DNA from: Diogma glabrata
Taxonomy: Eukaryota; Arthropoda; Insecta; Diptera; Cylindrotomidae
Length of the DNA: 64,000 nucleotides
Direction: 5' to 3'
Assembly: GCA_963693315.1 (NCBI GenBank)
Contig: OY856188.1
Location: 155,337,744 to 155,401,743 of the forward strand
Shown: positions 22,761 through 34,744 of the stretch, in pieces
How positions within the stretch are numbered: position 1 is the first letter of the stretch
Layout: each line of letters begins with the position of its first letter
Translations under genes and position numbers: made by a program
Notes under the pieces: generated by a model
The model's database searches: none
Seen by the model: the letters and a program-made list of their open reading frames with translations, nothing else
Told to the model about the DNA's origin: nothing

Positions 22761-23194
22761 AACTACAATTTGCAAAAACCTTGTAACAGTCAATGAAAAA
22801 AAAATAAAAAGTTTTGAATAGAAGAAATTAATTTTTTTTCTTAGAAATAAACTATTGCGATATTTTGCAGTAATTGGACGACATATGATATAGCGTAGGT
22901 TTGTGTCATAAATTGTCACACACATGTTCTGTGGTAGATTTGATATTTGTTTGCTGCAAAATTGGATAGATATAGTTTTGCTTATATGTAGCTAATTTTC
23001 TTTTTAAAATTTGTTCAATATCTGTTTTAAATTAGTTTGTGTTGTTTAAACTAATCTGATACATCAGATTCTACTGGCACACAAAACTATCTGATCTCGA
23101 AATCTACCTGGGATATACGTGCCGCTTGGACTTTTTAAATTCAAATATTTTTTAAATCACTTTGGAATCAAAAAAAAAAATCCTTTAAAAATAA

Positions 23195-23632
23195 TAGTAG
23201 ATTCTTGTATGAGCTTAGAATGAAGGCAATTCTTCACGAGGATGAAGTTTCCCGGAGGCCGGAACGAGCGGGAACCGTCCGAGTGAAGAATTGGCTTCAT
23301 CCTAAGCGAATACAAGATACTATTTTATCCACGACTACAAATATTTCAAATAATTTCATTCAAGTTTTCCTGTAAAAGTTTATATCGCCATATTGAAATA
23401 AATCTATGAAATATAAAACAAAACAAAACATGTTTGTTTATTTTATATGTATTGTTCTTGTTTTATCTGTTTATATTACTATACCAACAAATCAAGTTTT
23501 TAATTTGTTAGGGGAATTTTGAATAAATAAAATGGAATGAAATAAATAAAAAAGAATTTGATATATAGAACGGAATGAATACAATTACAATGAAAGATAT
23601 ACGCATGGAAAGTATATATTCTTTAGTAGTTT
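23195..23632 (-). repeat. Dispersed repeat with strong hairpin, inverted relative to 31597-32050
   Basis: Contains a hairpin with AGTAGATTCTTGTATGAG and its near complement CGAATACAAGATACTA around a GC-rich loop (about 23250-23290). Then come TTTTATCCACGACTAC, CCAACAAATCAAGTTTTT and TACGCATGGAAAG. The same order occurs in reverse at 31597-32050, inside a TA-flanked insertion, so this is probably another copy of that element. Confidence 0.7.
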
Positions 23633-25720
23633 TTAAAATTAAAGCGATTTTTTCTTTCTGTGTAGGAGCCCTATACTTTTAATTAACTTCAATTTTAATC
23701 TACTTTTAATTAATATCAATTTTGAAAAGCCCACTCGTACAATTTGAAGTCATAAAAACTAGATAAATTTTTAATAAAATATAAATGTTGGTAAAAATTT
23801 CTTGCAAATTTTGCCTCATTTTGTCTGTAAGAAGTAGCGTTCAGTAAAAATTACATTTAGTAAAAAAATTATAAATGTATTCTTAAAAATTAAAACTGGT
23901 TTATTGTTTTCTAAGGAGCGTATTGTTAGGCGCAACTGATCAATATGTCCTACTTAAGTAGTCGCGTCAACATATATGGAATAGTATTTTTTCATCGGTC
24001 GGTCGGTTCATAATCTCAATAAGTTCCTCATAAACTATCGAACACATTGTAATGGATAGTCTGAACATAGTATATCATAGTCATAGCTTCATTAAATGTC
24101 ATTTCTATTATTAACCTCATAATAGTTTCTCATCCGTTCATCATCCATAGTCATATTTCTATTAGTCCCCGTAACTCCCAGTTTTCTTATTTTTCTTGAA
24201 ATTTAATAAATTTTCCTTAGCTGGACAGACATATTTGAAGAGAATTGAACTCCTTGCACTAAGTGATTTTAAATTTTAATTAATTAAAAGTTGCCATTAC
24301 CTATAGTAAACTTTCATCTTGGTCGAAAATTGTATGAATGTAAAAATTTTCCTTAAATTTTGTCTCTATAAACATTGCTATTTGATTTTGCAATTCACTA
24401 AAATTAACTCATATTATATTTCCATCCACTTTGGTTCACTTTATTACTTCAATTTGAGTTCTCTAAACATCAAACGTAACTTACACAACGAAGTTTTCAA
24501 AACCTTACAACAGCTGCGCGTTTGTTTTTTTTACAGTCATTAACATGCAAAGAAGTATTATCTTGCTTTGTTCTACCTTCAATTTTTTTCTCTTTGCATG
24601 CTGAAAATAAAAAGAAAATTTACTTCAAACAATCTTTCCGATATAAAACCGAACTTCACTGTGCGACTTTTGTAGTTTTTGTAATACCTGAACGCCTTAA
24701 CGTCGATTGAACTTGCAATTGATTCATTCTAAATTCAATGATAATATATCGGAAGTAAGTTGTATCGTAAAATTGTTTTTGCGCAATATTTTGAAAAAAG
24801 AAACCAAACAGTTTTGTATAACTATAAAAATTTCCTAACACTTGATTTGAATTAATTGTTTTACATCTGAAACCCTATATTCGAGTTTTTCGATTTTCGA
24901 AAAGGAAATTTTTTTTGGTATATATGGATCGACTGTAGTCTTTTCAATCTCTTAGTTCTATTACCTTTGGATCTTGACGTGTGATAGACCTCTTCGTCGC
25001 GCATTTTGATTTGTTTTATTTGAAATAATGCTCGAGCCGTCAACTTGCTGATGTTGCAATTTTGTGAAGTTTTTTTTATATAATATTAAAAATTGAAAAT
25101 TCTAGTCCGCGTTACTGTGATATTTTTCTTTGTTATAGTTAAAATGGTAAAACCATGTGATATTTCGATTTCCAAGTTTGTAGTAACGTAATATCAGTAC
25201 ATGAAAAAAAATTATAACTTATGTGTTTTGTGATCCAAAGTAGTAAAATTGTTCATGTAAATCAAAAAGAAAATAATTTATTTGTGCTTGTTATAACTTA
25301 GTTAAATTTATTTAGTGAATAGTAGCAAAAAAATTGATTAAGTGTTGGTGTTGTCTCGTACGTAATTTATTCAGTAAAACCAAAAGAAATTAGACATAAA
25401 AAATTAGATCATAGGGTAACAAATTAATTTACCTAGTAGAATTAACAATACGAGTGCTATGTTCTTTATTAAAATCAAATAAAAATGCAACTAAGATGTA
25501 CGTAAGTGATTTGCTTTATTATTCTACATTAACATACATACGAATATAATAATATAGTGCTATTAGCACATATCAGAGCCATACTTTATTGTCTGTGTCA
25601 AGCAATTTTATAACAGCATTCATATATATTAATACCGTTCAATGGTAGTGCTTCCAGCTTTATACTGATAACCTTGACGCTATTTTACGTTTTTTTTTGC
25701 TGGTGACAGTTATGTGATTG
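23633..25720. other. No gene recognised
   Basis: AT-rich DNA with several short frames on both strands, none recognisable. No repeats stand out. Confidence 0.3.
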
Positions 25721-25724
25721 ATTC

Positions 25725-26464
25725 AACGATTTTGCTGGGCAACTTATTCACCGATTTTTGATAACAAATTTATTCGACGATTTTGTTTGCCAACTTATGC
25801 AACGATTTTTGATGACAAATTGATTCCCGATTTTGATTGCAAAGTTATTCAGCGATTTTAAATGCAAATTTATTCAACGATTTGGATTACATACTGATCT
25901 CACGATTTTGATTATCAATTTACTCACGACTCTGATTGCAAATTTATTCAACGAGTTTAAATACAAAGTTATTCATCGATTTGGATTGCATATTTATTTC
26001 ACGATTTTGATTGTAAATTTGTTCAACCATTCTGATTACAAATTTATTCAGCGATTTTAACTACAAGTTTATTCAACGAGTTGGACTAAATTATCCAACA
26101 ATTTTGATTACAAATTTATTCAACGCATTTGAGTATAAATTTAGTCAACGCTTCTGACTACGAATTTATTCAACGAATCTGATTATAGAATTGTCCAACG
26201 ATTTTGCTTGCAACTGTATTCAACGATTTTGGATTACAAATTTAGTCAACGCTTTTGACTACCAAATTACTCAACGATTCTGATTGCAAGTTTGTTCACC
26301 GATTTTGTTTACAAATTTATTCAACACTTTTGATTGCAAATTTATTCGGCGATTTTAAATACAAGTTTTTTTCAACGATTTGGACTAAAGTATCCAACAA
26401 TTTTGATTACAAAATTTATTCAACAATTTTGATTGCAAATTTATTCGGCGATTTTAAATACAAC
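25725..26464 (+). repeat. ~27-33-bp minisatellite, left part
   Basis: Degenerate units of the form CGATTTTGATTACAAATTT followed by ATTCAA, in about 24-27 copies. The array continues at 27153 after a retroposon insertion. Confidence 0.85.
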
Positions 26465-27152
26465 CACGCATGGAGGGATCAGTTTTTATTAATTTGTTAA
26501 TTTTTTTCTAGTTTTTGATCCACGGGTGTGACAACCCCGCGTACTCCAGTCCCTGCTATTGGCATATGAGTTAACGTGAGATATCACATACCACTGGCAA
26601 TAGCAGTGAGATATCACTAGCCAAGGTGATATCTTAGGGGTGCTGGCGGATGAACTGTATTCAGTCAACGATAGCACTCTCAGTCGTAGCTAATGAATAT
26701 TCCTTGATGCTGGAACGCTGTAGCTTGCTTGAAGAAACGAGCCTTCATATAACTATATATCTGAGCTTTAATCATTGAAAAATATACTGCGTCCCATAAT
26801 CAAGGATTATGCCATTAGCTGGACTATTGGCAAACCAATTTTAGTTTTGTTCCTGCAAATTTTTAAAACAAATTTGCTTTTTATCTCTTATTTTATTTTT
26901 ATTTTCTCTATCCTATCACGAAATATTGGCCTATGTCATATTTTATATGTGATAGGATTTATGGTTTAGTTATCCATTATTGAACAAAAAAAAATTTTAA
27001 AAAACAAAAAAAAACAGATTTGCGTCCATTAACATCCTTAGAACGCATGTTGTTGTGGGACCTTGGTCTTAAAAGGTTTTTATGTGTGTTGTGACACATA
27101 TTGTAATGCCTACTACACATCACATTTTATTAAAAAAAAAAAAAAAAAAAAA
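26465..27152 (+). mobile_element. Retroposon family A, complete ~690-bp copy with poly-A tail
   Basis: Inserted into the minisatellite: sequence reads TTTTAAATACAA, then the element, then a run of about 20 A, then GTTTATTCAACG, which is the normal continuation of a minisatellite unit. Features in order: GATCAGTTTTTATTAATT; GTGACAACCCCGCGTACTCC; an inverted pair CTGCTATTGGC and GGCAATAGCAG (hairpin); GTGAGATATCAC repeats; CCTTCATATAA; and a LINE-type tail with TGTTGTGGGACCT and GTTGTGACACATATTG before the A-run. No tRNA head was seen. No open frame longer than 60-80 codons, and none recognised. It is probably a SINE-like element using the local LINE. Confidence 0.8.
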
Positions 27153-27415
27153 GTTTATTCAACGATTTGGACTAAAGTATCCGACAATTTTGATTACAAA
27201 GTTATTCAACGCAGTTGATTATAAATTTCGTCAACGCTTTTGACTACAATATTATACAACGATTTTGACTACAAAATTATCCAACGCTTTTGATCACGAA
27301 TTGGTTCAACGATATGGCTTATAAAATTATTCGACGCTCTTGATGACAAGCTGATTCAACGATTTTAAATACAAATTTGTTCAACGCTGTTGATTACCAA
27401 TTGATTCATTGTTTC
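27153..27415 (+). repeat. ~27-33-bp minisatellite, right part
   Basis: Continuation of 25725-26464 with the same unit (GATTTTGACTACAAAATTAT, CCAACG). Confidence 0.85.
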
Positions 27416-29111
27416 TTCGTATCATTTGCGACATCTTATTTTTGATCAACGTGTATGCAGTGCTGATGGAGGACTGAAACTAGTAGGATTTGGAGGCGAG
27501 GAGGATATAACCACGGGTGAGTTTATTTGATTGGTTTTTTTTTATTCTCCGTATGATATAGGGGTGCGAATGTGTGGGTGTGTGTGTGTGTGGGCGTATG
27601 TGAGTGAATGAGGGGGTTGAACGTGCCGACCGTGGTTCTTTCGTAGAAGGAGGTCGCCAGAGTCTCATCTTTTCACTTGCAACTTTTCTCCATTTCCGTT
27701 TATTTTGAAAATTGCGTACATTTCCGTATTTGTGCTGAAGCAGCAGGTTACTAATATCTCCTATCCACGATGATTGAGACTAAGTCGAACGGCAATACAA
27801 CATTTCTAGGTACGCTTCCTGCTAAGCCACTCCCATTATCATCATGAGAGGCACTTCATTACAACATATAGTTCGTATGGCCTTTTCCACATTGCCCCTA
27901 CTTAAGTAAATGAGCATTCAAAAAATCATCATATTGAGCTAACAGTACTATAATGCCAAGAAAATTACCATTATGGAGACATTTCGTTTTCTCCTCTTAG
28001 CGGCAAATTAAGTACAGTTAAAAACATTATAAAGCTAAGTACTCTTTTTAACTTTTTTCCAATAATTTTTTTCATTTTTAAATGCTTTTTTAAACTGTTA
28101 TCAATTAAGATTAAATTTGATACCTAAATAATAAAATCATAAACTGCATCTAAGTGATCTTTTGACATTTCGTGATCATGTAATCGGTCGAAAGCGTTTT
28201 TCCAATCACAATAACCCTCCAATGGAGTTGTGATTGTGCTGGACTTAAAAGCATATACTAAAAACATTAGAGCTTACCTGTTATCACCAAAAACCAAAGC
28301 CATAATCGATTAACGGTATCTCCCTTTCTGACGACTCTTTGAAGCATGGGAAAGATAAAAACTTATGAATTACGTACAGTTGCGTTGGAGCTTGTAGTCG
28401 CAATTAAGCGAACGGAATCGATGCGTTGGTACCATTTGAATTAGGTCGAAAAAAAGTCTGTTAGCCTGGGTATTTAAGAGAGAACTTTTAAGGTTTTTTT
28501 TCTGTTTGTCTAATTTCTCTTTTATCTTATAATGATCAGATTTATAGGCACGCTTGACTTTGTGATGATCAACTGATAGCTGTTGTAACTCATGATGTTA
28601 TTATTTTCAATGATAAACAGTATGAGTAAGGATCGAATTAATCGTACTATTTTTATACGATAAAGCATAACTCATAAGTTTTATTATAAGCAGCAAAGAA
28701 AATACAAAAGATAATATACAATTATAATAATAATTATACAATTATATTTTTAGCATGATTATCTTTTTAGTTTTACTGTTCAAAGCGTTTATAATGACTT
28801 AATTTCTTCCCAATAAGGCAGGAATAGAATTGAAGGGTTTTCATGAAATATTTTTTAATTGCAGAGCGGAGAATCATGTGTTAATCTAGAGCTTGGTGGG
28901 GGTCTTTTTTGGTGGGGGCCTGTTGGCTCCGGCACTGATAGGGTGCAAAGTTGTACATATATGTAAATAATGCAAACAAATCAAAAGTTATAATTGATAT
29001 TCATTTTATTACTGTTTATTTCTACTGTTGCGTATAGTCGGCAATGTAATTTTTGTTACTAAATTTCTGTATATAAATCAGAACGCATATATAGGTGGAA
29101 TATCTAATCAG
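27416..29111. other. Mostly featureless; short GT-rich, higher-GC patch
   Basis: Around 27440-27680 the base composition is less AT-rich, with a GTGTGTGTGTGTGTG tract near 27576 and GGTGAGTTTATTT near 27517, which would fit a splice donor. No exon could be recognised. The remainder to 29111 shows no gene or element. Confidence 0.3.
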
Positions 29112-29912
29112 ATATACCCTGGGCTATTATTTTGGAAACGTGCCTCGAAAAAAAATCGACCATTTTTTAAAAATCTGAAATTTTGATATATTGTTCGTAT
29201 TGAGTTATTGACGAAAGAAATAAAATAATCTCTGGATTTTTTTTGGAGAACTCTGAATCGGCGTTATGCGCGGTTGAATATTTGAACCTTTTTTACGTAG
29301 TTTTGGTAATGATGTCAATGTTTTGTTAATAGGTGCCACAAATTTCATGCGATTTACATATTTTTTTGCAAATAAAAAGAAAAAGTTGGAAATTAATAAT
29401 GTTTCTCTTTTCCGCCAGGAGGCGCTTTAAACATTGGTTTACTTCAAAGCTCATATCTAAAAAATCGGCCTTTTTTTTGTTTTTCACAAATTTTAAACTA
29501 AACACATGCAGCTATGAAATTACAAAAAAAAGTAGAGATTCCATATGGATTTTTTATACGACGTTTTAAAGCTTAGTATTAGAAAAATTCACTTGTGTTA
29601 TTTTATCATGTTAATTATTCTTTACTAAATGTGAATCTAATATATTGAAAATTTTATATTTTGACATTTGTACTAAATTTGAAACATATTCTGTGCCTTA
29701 CTCATTGAAAAACAGGTTTTTATTGAGAATAAGAATTGAAGATCCCAGCGATCGAAGATTTTGATATACTTTCAACATCTTAATGAGAATAAGATGAGAA
29801 TATTATAAATAAATATTTCTTTCTTTAAAAATCATAATTTAATGAAACAATATTAATATTATAAACAAATACATTAAAAAATTTATTTATATATTTTTCT
29901 TTGCCTTTGCCT
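29112..29912 (+). repeat. Left inverted repeat arm of the 29.1-35.6 kb element
   Basis: Intact arm. It includes GCCAGGAGGCGCTTTAAAC (right arm: GCGCCTCCAAGCGGAAAG), AATGATGTCAATGTTTTG, GAACTCTGAATCGGCG and GTTTTTATTGAGAATAAG, all recurring in reverse in the right arm. It serves as an uninterrupted reference for the insertions in the other arm. Confidence 0.85.
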
Positions 29913-30487
29913 CATATTGAAATATTTCTGATTATTGGAGAAGGAAAAAATTTTGGCAATTATTTTATCGGGTGTAGTGTTATCCGGTAAAAAATGTTGA
30001 AATCCTTGAGTTCTACTAATTGTTTTAATGTCCGAAAACCCATCGGAGATTAGATTGAAATTAGTAGAATAATGCCAATGGACCAACAAGAATTAAGAAA
30101 TCAAAGCGGTTGGTATTCTGGACCATCACCGTCACCACGTTGCGACAGAAGGAATGTGTTTTAGCCATACCTACTGGAACACACAATGTTTGTATATGTT
30201 CGTTTAATATGTAAACCACTCTTACATTTAATAAAAAATGTAAAAGATCTGCTTAAGAAACTGAGTTGTTCTAATGATATAATGGATTATGCAACAAATA
30301 TATGTAATGATTGTAAAAATATCGGTGAAGCTTACACAGAAATCTCTTGAATTTTACGGAATCTTTTGGAATCTTTCGAATTTTACGAAGAAATACATTA
30401 TGAGCAATGGTTAATGCAAAATAGATATTCGTTAGAACGCATTGAAAAATAAGGAAGAATTTGTTGAAGATTTAATACATAAAGGGT

Positions 30488-30761
30488 CATTTTGGGTCAT
30501 CATAGAACAGTTTTCTGAAAAATCCATAATGAAGACGTATTCGCCGAGACGTAGTTTTAGTGTTGTATCTTTAAGAAACTTTGATTTCTGTCTTGCGATG
30601 AAATCATGAATTTTTAATATGTTGACCGATATTAAAAATTCATGATTTCATCGCAAGGCAGAAATCAAAGTTTCTTAAAGATACAACACTAGAACTACGT
30701 CTCGGCAAATACGTCTTCATTATCGATTTTTCAGAAAACTATTCTATGATAACCCAAAATG
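30488..30761. repeat. Inverted duplication of a coding segment, ~135-bp arms
   Basis: The right arm (about 30626-30761) is coding in the transposase-type gene (KYVFIIDFSENYSMI region). The left arm (30488-30624) is its near-exact reverse complement, with only a few mismatches. The centre is AATATGTTGACCGATATT. The left arm has replaced or displaced the proper coding sequence at that point. Confidence 0.9.
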
Positions 30762-30878
30762 AGATACAAGCTGCACATTTGAATAAAATTTAAGCCACAA
30801 TCGACCCAATCGTATTTTACTACAAATCATCTAATGCTAAACTAGAGGTCTTATCTTTTGTCATTATATCTGATCATC

Positions 30879-31116
30879 TTAAGCCGCATTTAGACTATTG
30901 CAGAACTCTGCAATATTTCTGCAATGGTAGTGTGTAAAATATTCATTGCAGAAAAGTTTGGCAATAAACTCATTGCAAAACACTACAATTACTCATTGCA
31001 ATGTTTTGTAATGAGTTTATTGCCAAACTTTTCTGCATTGAATATTTTACACACTACCATTGCACGACTATTGCAGAAATATTGCAGAGTTCTGCAATAG
31101 TCTAATTGCGGCTTAA
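30879..31116. mobile_element. 238-bp MITE with near-perfect inverted halves and TTAA at both ends
   Basis: Ends TTAAGCCGCATTTAGAC and, reversed, TTAAGCCGCAATTAGAC. The two ~115-bp halves are almost complementary throughout (TTGCCAAACTTTTCTGCA in the right half, TGCAGAAAAGTTTGGCAA in the left). It interrupts the transposase-type gene between IISDHL and HNTVVV. TTAA at the borders would suit piggyBac-type targeting, but the palindromic ends leave the exact boundary open. Confidence 0.8.
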
Positions 31117-31379
31117 TGCATAACACAGTTGTAGTTCATAAATACTAGGGAAGGTGTATTGATTTCATTGAAAAACATCAATATATATATCCAAGTATTA
31201 AAATTTTTTTATATTTTATGGATGGTTCATTTTAGAAATCTTAGCAAAGATATTGATGATTTTAAAATACCTGCGGAATGGCATTTCTTTGCAACTGTCC
31301 ATGGAAAGGGTCCATCGGATGGGACTGGAGGCACACTTAAAAGAGAAGCCTGAAAAGCATCGAAGCATATTTCAATTTT

Positions 31380-31527
31380 AAGGCAATTAAAAATATAAAT
31401 AAATTAATTTTTTAATGTATTGTTTATAATATTAATATTGTTTCATTAAATTATGATTTGTATGATTAAAAAATATTTATTTATAAAAGTCTTATTCTTA
31501 TGCCAAACTTAAGATGTTGAAAGTATA
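31380..31527 (-). repeat. Right inverted arm, inner piece
   Basis: Reverse complement of about 29765-29912, ending AAGATGTTGAAAGTATA, where a TA-flanked element has inserted. Confidence 0.75.
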
Positions 31528-32857
31528 CACGGATAAAAATGAAGCTATGATTGCAGGTCATAAGATTTGTATAAGATACATATAAATGTTTATCCAAGAC
31601 TACTAAAGAATATATATGCTTTCCATGCGTATTTCTTCTATTGTAATTGTATTCATTCCACAACTAGTAATTCTTATTAAATTCTTCAACAGCTCTATAG
31701 TTTTTTAAATATTCCCCTAACAAATTAAAAACTTAATTTGTTGGTATAGTAATATAAACAGGCTAAAACGAGAAAAATACATATATAAAATATAAAATAA
31801 AAAAACTTGTTTTGTTTTTTATGCTATCTTTGATGCATGTATTTCAATATGGTGATACAAACTTTAGCAATTAAACTGGAAATTAATCGAAATATTCTGT
31901 AGTCGTGGATAAAATAGCATCTTGTATGCGTATAGGATGTTGGCAAATCTTCACTCGGATGATTCCCTCCACTCATTACGCTCGTTTCGGGAAACTTCAT
32001 CCTCGTGAAAAATTGCCATCATTCTCAACTCATACAAGAATCTACTATTATTCCTGATAAGCACCTTTTATAATATTATTGCAATATCCATAACTTTACG
32101 GTGTACATTCTTATGAATATTTAATCGTGAAATATAAAACGCTAGCATAAAATATTGAAACAAAACGAAACTGTGATTGCTAGTCACAAGCAAATGAATA
32201 ATAAAATAACAATTTTCATGCCTAAAAATCATTTTATATATCAAAATATGCATGGAATAGATCTAGAAAGCATAAAATTTTATGAATAGTAAGGTATACA
32301 ATATATCATCACTAAATAATAATTTTTGTTTTCTAGTTATTTTATATGATTTGTAGGCATAAAGTATTCTTTATTAGTAAGGCATTTTACTATTAGTTTT
32401 TCGACAGCAAATATAATTAAAAAATAATAGACAAAAAAGAATTTTTTTGTGATTATAATATAACTTATGACAACTCATGACTATGAGGTTTTCGGTATCT
32501 CGACACATCATCAAAATTCAAATGCTAGGAATATAAATGCCTAGTTCTATAATTTATTATTACTAAGCGCCATAAATTTATAAATAGAGGCATATAATTT
32601 TCTGATATTTTGTTCTCTAATATGTATACAAAATTTTGACAACAATGTTGTTTCTCTGTTCCTAATTGGTCATGCTACATACCCGATACTCATAAAATTC
32701 TATGAATAATATTCAGAAAAAGCTCTGTAGTGATTTTTTGAACAAGTGTTCCTTATCAGTATATAATACACCTGGCTTATTAACGGTTGAAAATCAACGT
32801 AATTTAAGCATGGAACATGCCCTATTACACGCATAAAAACCTAGATTTCTATCCGGG
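31528..32857. mobile_element. 1,330-bp TIR element inserted at TA
   Basis: Ends CACGGATAAAAAT and, reversed, CCCGGATAGAAAT, with TA on both sides (31526-31527 and 32858-32859). Removing it restores GTTGAAAGTATATCAAAATC, the same sequence found uninterrupted in the left arm at about 29760-29781. TA targeting is the rule for Tc1/mariner elements, but no transposase is present. The inner part (31597-32050) resembles 23195-23632. Confidence 0.8.
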
Positions 32858-33437
32858 TATCAAAATCCTCGATCGTTGGGATCTCAAATTCTAATTCTCA
32901 ATAAAAACCTGTTTTTTCAATGAGTAATGCACAGAATATATTTCAAATTTAGTACAAATTTCAAAATATAAAATTTTCAATATATTAGATTCACATTGAA
33001 TAAAGAATAATTAACTTGATAGAAAACACATTTGAATTTTTCAAATACTTTAAAAAATCGTATAAAACAATCCATATGGAATCTTTTACTTTTTTTTGTA
33101 ATTTCATAGCTGTAAAATGTAAAATTAAAATTTGTGATGTGTGATTTAAAATTTGTGAAAAACAAAAAAAGGACGATTTTTGAGATATGAGCTTTGAAGG
33201 AAACCAAGGTTTATAGCGCCTCCAAGCGGAAAGGAGAAACATTATTAATTTCCAACTTACAAATTTCAATTACTCAACTGTTTTTCTTTGTACTTGCAAA
33301 AAAATGCGTAAATTGCATTAAATTAACAAAATATTTAATGGTATTAAATTGCATTAAATTAACAAAATATTGACACCATTACCAAAACTATGTGAAAAAG
33401 CCTCAAAAATTCAACCGCTTATAACGCCGATTCATAG
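32858..33437 (-). repeat. Right inverted arm, middle piece
   Basis: Reverse complement of about 29225-29765 of the left arm. It includes GATCGTTGGGATCTC, CAATAAAAACCTGTTTTT and CGCCTCCAAGCGG. A short internal direct duplication (TTGCATTAAATTAACAAAAT, twice, near 33314 and 33348) is not in the left arm. Confidence 0.8.
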
Positions 33438-33609
33438 TACAAATCCCTCCGACTGCGCCGGTTTTTCATTGCGCGATGTTTCACTGCGGGAGATGAATTT
33501 TCAATACTAATTTTCGCACTGCGCAACTAAAATTTCACACTGCGCGACTTTTAAAAATTTTTTTTTAGAATATGTATGTGAATTTCGTAAAATTAAAACG
33601 GAAACAAAA

Positions 33610-34513
33610 ATATGGGTCATTCTTTTACTAATCGAACAGATTTGAACAAAATCTGACCGAGGAATTTGTGATTTGGCTTAAAAAAATTTTTACGAGTATG
33701 ATATCGAAAAACATAAACGTGTTCGAGGATTTTTTTTTTGGAAAATAGAGGCGATCTAAATTTCGAGATTTTCGTTATTTTTGACTTGACGGCTTATTTT
33801 CTAAAATTTATAACTTCGGTTCTATTAATGATAGAAGCTTTTGTTTTATTTTATTTTAAATTTAAGAGATGGAATTTTAATAAACAAATTCCTATTGTTA
33901 TAAACAAATAAAATGTTAAAAACGATTTTTAGTGATTGCCCTACAAAAATACAGAGTATTTGATATAACCGTCGTACTCTACGTTTAATTTTCACGAAAA
34001 ACGTATTTTTAATTAATGAAGAAAATAGTTCTGCTGTTAGAAATAAATTAATTTATCCAGCGCGGGACAACAAAAATTTATGGAATTTTTTGTCTTTCCG
34101 CGCTCGATAAATTAATTTATTTCTAATGCTACTCGTCCTCGTGAGAGAGCAAAATAGCAGGTATCAGAGAGAAAGTGTGTGACTTATTGCTAAACTGTTT
34201 ACACATAGGAATTTGTTAATAGTTTTTGTAGATAACAAATTTTTTTTAAAGTTATCTTTTAGCTTTAACATAAAACAGAAAAAAGATGTCTATCATTAAC
34301 AGAACCGAAGTTATTAATCTTTAAAAATAAGTCTTCAAGCCAAAAATCACGAAACCCTCGAAATTTAGAACCGCTTTATTTCCAAAAAAAAAACACAAAT
34401 TCTCGAGCACGTTTATCTTTTTTTTCTATATAAAACCCCTGAAAAATTTCAGCCAAATCAAAAATTTGTCAGTTAGAAAGGTGTTCGGTTTATAAAAGAA
34501 GGACCGACCCATA
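33610..34513. repeat. ~900-bp foldback
   Basis: The ends read ATATGGGTC and GACCCATAT. The arms match throughout: TTCTTTTAC/TATAAAAGAA, AAATTTCGAGATTTTCG/GAAACCCTCGAAATTT, CTTCGGTTCTATTAATGATA/TATCATTAACAGAACCGAAG. The centre, near 34040-34130, has AAATTAATTTATC and a short GC-rich loop. Confidence 0.8.
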
Positions 34514-34744
34514 TGTATTAGCATTTCATATTCAGCTTATTTTTAACTGTGTGGCTGGAACATTCAATGAAGATCAAATTCAATATCAAGCCAGTAAAGG
34601 TAAAATATTCTAAACAAATTCATTTTATTGATATTATTTTTTTAAATTTGAGTTTTTTTTTAAATGTTATTTGTGTTAATTTATCTTTTAACTGATGAAA
34701 TGTTTTCTTTTTTAAGAGTTGTTGAGGTAATACATGTTTTACAG

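Larger units (their letters stand above)
30130..31395 (+). pseudogene. Broken DDE/RNase H-like transposase-type gene (unnamed multicopy family)
   Basis: Fragments in order. A Cys-rich N-terminal part includes HNVCICSF, KKLSCSND and NICNDCKN (30140-30350). FYEEIHYEQWLMQNRYSLER follows (about 30372-30440). In the 30638-30880 region come FIARQKSKFLKD, YVFIIDFSENYSMI, QNEIQAAHLNK, a TAA stop, ATIDPIVFYYK and LSFVIISDHL. After a 238-bp MITE come HNTVVVHKY, a FYILWMVHFRNLSKDIDDF stretch and PAEWHFFATVHGKGPSDGTG, ending TLKREA (31353). I know this motif chain from uncharacterised transposon-like proteins in many animals. DFSEN and the later acidic positions would suit an RNase H-like fold, which is inference. 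Breaks: an inverted duplication at 30488-30761, the MITE, stops and frameshifts. Confidence 0.65.

Noticed and set aside
25725..27415. Regularly spaced repeat resembling a CRISPR array
   Set aside because: The units are degenerate and contiguous, with no unique spacers between identical repeats. It is a minisatellite.
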